A DNA stretch of 8,079 nt from Chloroflexota bacterium (GTDB lineage Bacteria > Chloroflexota > Limnocylindria > Limnocylindrales > CSP1-4). Below the pieces are notes generated by a model, which did no database searches, was not told where the DNA came from, and saw only the letters and a list, made by a program, of their open reading frames with translations. Location: contig JAJYGK010000037.1 of the NCBI GenBank assembly GCA_021790715.1, positions 1 through 8,079 on the forward strand, written 5' to 3'. A program made the position numbers and the translations under genes. Positions 4,831 through 8,079 of this stretch are shown here, piece after piece. Position 1 is the stretch's first letter. Each line of letters begins with the position of its first letter.

Positions 4831-6135
4831 TCATTCGGCGGGCGTTCGCCTGCGAGGCGCCCGCTCCCGCTGCCCCGACCGGTCCGGCCACTCGTAGCCG
4901 GCCCAGGGGTCGTAGTCCGGGTCCAGCGCCTCCTGTGGGGGCCGCCGGTCGTCGGGCACGTGCCGCAGGTTCACGCGGATGCGCGTCCAGGTCGTGTAGC
5001 GGCCCCGCATCGCGTCGATCAGCACGTCGTCCGGCGCCAGCCGGCGCGCCGCCTCGGGGTGGCGCTCCCTCCAGCGGGCCAGTCCGGCCAGCGCCTCGTC
5101 CTTCGTGGCCGCCCGCCCGATCTCGATGAGCGGCATCGTCATGCGACGCCGCGACGGCATCACGCGCGGCGGCTCGTCGGCCGGCTTCGGGTAGTGGGGC
5201 GGCCACGGCGCCTCGCCGAGCCCCTGGGCTTCCTGGCGGGCCGACAGCTCGAGGAGGCCGTCGAGCGAACCGACCGCGGCGTCGATCCCGGCCCCCGGGT
5301 CGCCCAGGCGCGCGAACCGCTCGGGGACGGTCGTCAGCGTGAAGGCGGCCGGGTCGACCGTGGGGACCTCGTCCCACGTCAGCGGCGTCGACACGCGTGC
5401 ATCGGGCGTCGGACGGACCGAGTAGGCCGAGGCGACCGTGCGATCCTTCGCGTTCTGGTTGTAGTCGATGAAGACGCCGTGCCGCTCCTCCTTCCACCAC
5501 TTGCTGGTGGCGATCTCCGGCGCGCGCCGCTCGATCTCTCGCGCGAGCGCCAGCGCCGCCCGGCGCACCTCCCCGAACTCCCAGCGGCGCTCGATCCGCA
5601 CGTTGACGTGGATCCCGCGCGAACCCGACGTCTTGGGCCAGCCCTCGAGTCCGAAGTCCGCGAGCACGTCCCGTGCCACCAGGGCGACCCGCCGGACGTC
5701 GTCCCAGGCGACGCCGGGGTTCGGGTCGAGGTCGACCCGCAGCTCGTCGGGATGCTCCAGGTCGTCGGCGCGGACCGGGTGCGGATTGAGATCGATGCAG
5801 CCGAGGTTGAGGATCCAGGCCAGCTGCGCCGCGTCGCGCACGACGACCTCGTCCGCCGTCCGGCCCGACGGGAACGCGAGCTCCACGGTCTCGATCCAGT
5901 CGGGACGCGACTGCGGGGCGCGCTTCTGGAAGAAGAACTCCCCGGCAGCGCCGTTGACGTAGCGCTTGAGCGCCATGGGCCTCCCGGCCACCCCGCGCAG
6001 CGCGCCGTCGGAGACCGCGAGGTAGTACCGGACGAGGTCGAGCTTCGTGTGGCCGGTCGCGAAGAAGGCCTTGCCGGGATTGCTGATCGCGACCGTGCGT
6101 CCGGCGATCTCGAGCTTCTCGGGACGCGGCGCCAT
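4831..6135 (-). CDS. Stand-alone LigD-type primase/polymerase (PolDom) for end joining
   Basis: A 434-residue protein of the archaeo-eukaryotic primase superfamily, as found in the polymerase domain of LigD, which fills and extends ends during bacterial non-homologous end joining. Catalytic residues are present: Asp135 and Asp137 in ELRVDLDPNPG, the nucleotide-binding TSGSRGIHV (169-177), and the third Asp224 in VFIDYNQNAKDRTVASAYS. Residues ~52-75 (RPMALKRYVNG...FFQKRAP) are the typical 5'-phosphate-recognition side. The core takes ~300 residues. The C-terminal ~130 (PLIEIG...RGRYTTWTRIRVNLRHVP...DPDYDPWAGY) form an extension, while the ligase and phosphoesterase domains of full LigD are absent. 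ATG 6135 is 2 bases after the PPOX stop, so the two are co-transcribed. No Ku gene is in view; ligase and Ku must be elsewhere if the protein acts in end joining. Confidence 0.9.
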   Translation of the reverse strand: MAPRPEKLEIAGRTVAISNPGKAFFATGHTKLDLVRYYLAVSDGALRGVAGRPMALKRYVNGAAGEFFFQKRAPQSRPDWIETVELAFPSGRTADEVVVRDAAQLAWILNLGCIDLNPHPVRADDLEHPDELRVDLDPNPGVAWDDVRRVALVARDVLADFGLEGWPKTSGSRGIHVNVRIERRWEFGEVRRAALALAREIERRAPEIATSKWWKEERHGVFIDYNQNAKDRTVASAYSVRPTPDARVSTPLTWDEVPTVDPAAFTLTTVPERFARLGDPGAGIDAAVGSLDGLLELSARQEAQGLGEAPWPPHYPKPADEPPRVMPSRRRMTMPLIEIGRAATKDEALAGLARWRERHPEAARRLAPDDVLIDAMRGRYTTWTRIRVNLRHVPDDRRPPQEALDPDYDPWAGYEWPDRSGQRERAPRRRTPAE

Positions 6136-6137
6136 CG

Positions 6138-6557
6138 TCAGAACCCCGAGATGCGGTCCGGCAGGATGCGGACGGCGACGGAGTAGTCGTCGGCGACCTC
6201 GCGGAACTTCCCCTCGAAGGCCGCGATCACGCGCTCGCGGTACTTCTCGAGGTACGCCGGGTGCTCGTCGGCCCGCGGCGCGGCGCCGTCCACGCTCGCG
6301 GTGCCCGTCACCACGATCATGTCGTCGCCGTGCTCGTCGGTGTCCAGGTGGAACGAGACGCGCGGATTCGCGGCGATGTTCCGGAGCTTGCCGGTGCGCG
6401 GCTGGCTGTAGAGGAGGATCGTTTCGCCGTCCCAGGTGAACCAGACCGGCACGGGGATCGGCGTCCCGTCGGGGCGCACCGTCACGAACCAGCCGATCTC
6501 GTCCTCCCGCAGCCGCCGGTCCGCGCGTTCCCCGAACTCCGTCGCCAGGTCCAGCAC
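6138..6557 (-). CDS. PPOX-family split-barrel protein, probable F420-binding (Rv3369-like)
   Basis: A 139-residue protein of the pyridoxamine-5'-phosphate-oxidase-like split-barrel fold. Visible is the block TVRPDGTPIPVPVWFTWDGE (~26-45), then LLYSQPRTGKLRNIAANPRVSFHLD (reading ~48-72), characteristic of the TIGR03667-type group, whose members bind cofactor F420 or flavin and reduce small substrates. Length is normal. GTG 6557 is chosen because the conserved LDLATEFGER opening follows immediately and a G-rich AAGGGGG lies upstream. The in-frame GTG at 6659 would add 34 Gly/Arg-rich residues with no family match. It lies 106 bases after the LLM oxidoreductase stop and 2 bases before the polymerase gene, on the same strand. 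The substrate is unknown. Confidence 0.87.
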   Translation of the reverse strand: MLDLATEFGERADRRLREDEIGWFVTVRPDGTPIPVPVWFTWDGETILLYSQPRTGKLRNIAANPRVSFHLDTDEHGDDMIVVTGTASVDGAAPRADEHPAYLEKYRERVIAAFEGKFREVADDYSVAVRILPDRISGF

Positions 6558-6599
6558 TTCACCGCCCCCTTTCCGCCGGCTCCGTTCGCCGGTCGATCG

Positions 6600-6626
6600 T
6601 CCGCCTCCGCCATCTCCGCCTCCGCC
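6600..6626. repeat. 12-bp tandem direct repeat upstream of the PPOX gene
   Basis: TCCGCCTCCGCC occurs at 6600-6611 and again at 6615-6626, separated by 3 bases; each copy is itself two TCCGCC units. It lies in the 106-base spacer between the LLM oxidoreductase and PPOX genes. On the minus strand it is purine-rich (GGAGGC), but it is too far upstream to serve as the PPOX ribosome site. No function is evident. Confidence 0.5.
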
Positions 6627-6663
6627 GGTCTCGCCGCCACGGCCCGCCGCGGGACGCACCCCA

Positions 6664-7695
6664 TCAGCGGAACAGCGGCGGCACCTCGGTCGCGAACCGC
6701 TCGAGCAGCTCGGCCTGCCGGGCGGCATCCAGGCCCGGCATGTAGTCGCGCGCCACGACGTGCAGGCTGCCGCCCGCCGCCTCGGCGTACGCCCGGAGGC
6801 GCTCGGCGACGGCCTCGGGCGACCCGCCGATGTAGCAGCCGCGCGCCAGCGCCTCGTCCTCGGGGGGTAGCGTGCCGCCCGCCGGGAGCGGCTGTCCGAC
6901 GCGGGTCGACGACGCGCGCATGTCCCGGTACTTCCACTGCTGGAACAGCACCAGGTCGCCGTACTCGTGCCACCCGTCGGTGCCGTCGTGTGTCGGGACG
7001 ACGGCGAGGTAGACGCCGATCTGCAGCGTGGCCGGGTCGCGCCCGACGCGCTCCATCTCGTCGCGGATGGCCGCCACCTGGACCCGGAATTCCTCGATCG
7101 GCGCGTGGAGGAGGACGCCGTCGGCACGGCGCGCGGCACGCCGGATCGACGGCTCGGCGCTGCCGCCCAGCCAGACCTCCAGCCGGCCCCGCGCGGGCTT
7201 CGGGCGCACCACGACCTCCGGCAGGTCCCAGATCGGCCCGTGGTGCCGCAGCAGGTCCTCGCGAGCCGCACCGTCCAGGATGTCGAGCAACTCCTCCATC
7301 GCCCGGCCCCGCAGGTGCCGGTCCATGCCGAAGGCGCGGAACTCGATCCCGGACCAGCCGAGCCCGATCCCAAGGATGAAGCGCCCGTCGGCGATGAGGT
7401 CGGCCGTCGCCGCGTCCTCCGCCAGGTGCAGCGGGTGCTGCAGGGGTCCGAGCACGACCCCGGTCGCGACGCGGATGCGGCTCGTGACCGCGGCCATCGC
7501 CGCCGCCATGAGGACCGGCGACGCCAGGTGGTCCGTGTCGACGAAGTGGTGCTCGCTGGTCCAGATGGAGTCGAGGCCGAGCGCCTCGGCCCGCCGCGCC
7601 AGGTCGAGCGCGTCGCGGTACAGCTCGCCGGCCATCCGGTCCACGGCGGCGTGCCGTTCACCGGTGATGAGCCCGTACCCGAACGTGACCCCCAT
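6664..7695 (-). CDS. LLM-class (luciferase-like) oxidoreductase, probably F420-dependent
   Basis: A 343-residue TIM-barrel flavin/F420 oxidoreductase of the bacterial-luciferase superfamily, normal length. Family blocks seen in order: N-terminal strand MGVTFGYGL, AEALGLDSIWTSEHHF (~37-51), TSRIRVATGVVLGPLQHP (~71-88), the cofactor-phosphate-binding region ADLIADGRFILGIGLGWSGIEF (reading ~98-119), EVWLGGSAEPSIRRAARRADG mid-protein, and YIGGSPEAVAERLRAYAEAAGG near the C-terminus. ATG 7695 has a strong GGGAGG (7706-7701) 5 bases upstream. Family members oxidise or reduce small organic compounds; the neighbouring PPOX-type gene suggests F420 rather than FMN, but the sequence alone does not settle the cofactor. 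It is the first gene of the minus-strand cluster. Confidence 0.9.
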   Translation of the reverse strand: MGVTFGYGLITGERHAAVDRMAGELYRDALDLARRAEALGLDSIWTSEHHFVDTDHLASPVLMAAAMAAVTSRIRVATGVVLGPLQHPLHLAEDAATADLIADGRFILGIGLGWSGIEFRAFGMDRHLRGRAMEELLDILDGAAREDLLRHHGPIWDLPEVVVRPKPARGRLEVWLGGSAEPSIRRAARRADGVLLHAPIEEFRVQVAAIRDEMERVGRDPATLQIGVYLAVVPTHDGTDGWHEYGDLVLFQQWKYRDMRASSTRVGQPLPAGGTLPPEDEALARGCYIGGSPEAVAERLRAYAEAAGGSLHVVARDYMPGLDAARQAELLERFATEVPPLFR

Positions 7696-7811
7696 CCGCG
7701 CCTCCCGTGCGCCGCCCCGCGGGTCCCGGACCAGCCGCCGGTGGCGAGAGGATAGCCCCGTCGGTGCGGATGGACGTCACGCGCGCACGCCCCGACCCGC
7801 ACACTGGGGGC

Positions 7812-8079
7812 ATGCCATGGGCAGGGAGCCGGCGGGACGCGGTGCGCGCCGGCGCGCGGGTGGCCGCCGTGGGCGTCGTGCTGCTGGTGGCCGTCGTGGC
7901 GCGGCAGGTGGCGATCCGGCACATCCCCATCGACTACGACGAGGACGACTACCTGCGGGCCGGCCAGCAGTACGCGGCCGCCATCGTCTCGGGCGACTGG
8001 GCCGCGTTCACGCAGGAGAACTACCGGCCCGAACACCCCCAGCTGGCGAAGATCGCGTACGGCGTCGCGCTCGCGACCC
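7812..8079 (+). CDS. N-terminus of a GT-C-type membrane glycosyltransferase, cut by window edge
   Basis: An open frame from ATG 7812 to the window end (89 codons). Residues ~17-36 form a hydrophobic segment after a basic N-terminus, the orientation expected for a first membrane helix. They are followed by PIDYDEDDYLRAGQQYAA, with an acidic DYDEDD cluster like the catalytic first loop of ArnT/PMT (GT39, GT83) lipid-linked sugar transferases, and NYRPEHPQLAKI, resembling the conserved EHPPL segment of that loop. Only the first helix and loop are visible, so the exact family is uncertain. No convincing Shine-Dalgarno precedes ATG 7812 (GGGGG is only one base away); a leaderless start is possible, and GTG at 7842 is an alternative. 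It diverges from the LLM gene across a 116-base spacer with no clear operator. Confidence 0.7.
   Translation, partial: MPWAGSRRDAVRAGARVAAVGVVLLVAVVARQVAIRHIPIDYDEDDYLRAGQQYAAAIVSGDWAAFTQENYRPEHPQLAKIAYGVALAT

Noticed and set aside
4642..6186. Long plus-strand open frame (over 500 codons) opposite the polymerase gene
   Set aside because: It is antisense to a clear LigD-type polymerase with all catalytic residues and has no recognisable domain of its own.
6600..6626. CRISPR-like or satellite array
   Set aside because: Only two 12-bp copies with a 3-base gap; this is a short simple repeat, with no spacers and no further units.
6482..6664. Minus-strand ATG overlapping the LLM stop (ATGA at 6665-6662) as an alternative start for the next gene
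   Set aside because: It is out of frame with the PPOX protein; its reading becomes Arg-rich with no similarity, while GTG 6557 gives the conserved N-terminus.
6261..7379. Plus-strand open frame opposite the PPOX and LLM genes
   Set aside because: Arg/Ala/Gly-rich translation without motifs, antisense to two genes with clear family blocks.
1..8079. tRNA, rRNA, insertion sequence or phage attachment site
   Set aside because: No tRNA-like cloverleaf, transposase, integrase or terminal inverted repeats were seen in the window; the only long perfect inverted repeat (4723-4756) fits an operator.

Overview
The window is about 8 kb of very GC-rich bacterial DNA with dense, short-spaced genes. GTG starts, at least two likely leaderless starts, two proteins of F420-associated families (an LLM-class oxidoreductase and a PPOX-like split-barrel protein) and a stand-alone LigD-type polymerase together suggest an actinobacterial or Chloroflexota-like soil or freshwater bacterium. 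No rRNA, tRNA or lineage marker is present, so the phylum is an inference.

Left part (1-1500, + strand): the 3' end of a SCO1/SenC copper chaperone gene for cytochrome c oxidase assembly, then a 215-residue membrane protein that looks like the front half of a sensor histidine kinase. That protein keeps two membrane segments and the dimerisation/phosphoacceptor helices, but the acceptor His is Arg and the ATPase domain is absent. It is a degenerate or repurposed kinase fragment.

Middle part (1499-3914): a TetR-family repressor gene (minus) diverges from a two-gene DrrAB-type ABC exporter (plus). The 86-bp divergent spacer is information-rich. It has a TTGACA / 17 bp / TACACT promoter for the exporter, two GTATAC-based dyads (one in the -35/-10 spacer, one at the predicted +1), a probable -10 for a leaderless tetR message, and a six-codon leader ORF with its own Shine-Dalgarno whose stop overlaps the exporter start (ATGA). 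The likely scheme is repression by TetR and relief by an exported compound, with possible translational coupling through the leader.

Right-centre part (4063-4762, minus): a type II toxin-antitoxin pair, a Phd/YefM-like antitoxin followed by a PIN-domain toxin with a GTGA overlap. Its TTGACA promoter is covered by a perfect 11-bp inverted repeat that also spans the antitoxin start, as expected for autoregulation. Between the toxin and the exporter lies a 26-bp stretch resembling the extreme 3' end of the neighbouring polymerase gene.

Right part (4831-7695, minus): an LLM-class (luciferase-like) oxidoreductase, a PPOX-family F420-type protein and a LigD-type primase/polymerase; the last two are 2 bases apart. 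The LigD polymerase has no ligase or nuclease domain, and no Ku gene is in view. From 7812 on the + strand, the beginning of an integral-membrane GT-C-like glycosyltransferase runs off the end. Apart from the divergent and convergent spacers described, no stretch over 300 bases lacks a gene. The most notable items are the exporter leader ORF and operator layout, the kinase fragment with a missing acceptor His, and the polymerase-tail-like sequence beside the toxin gene.
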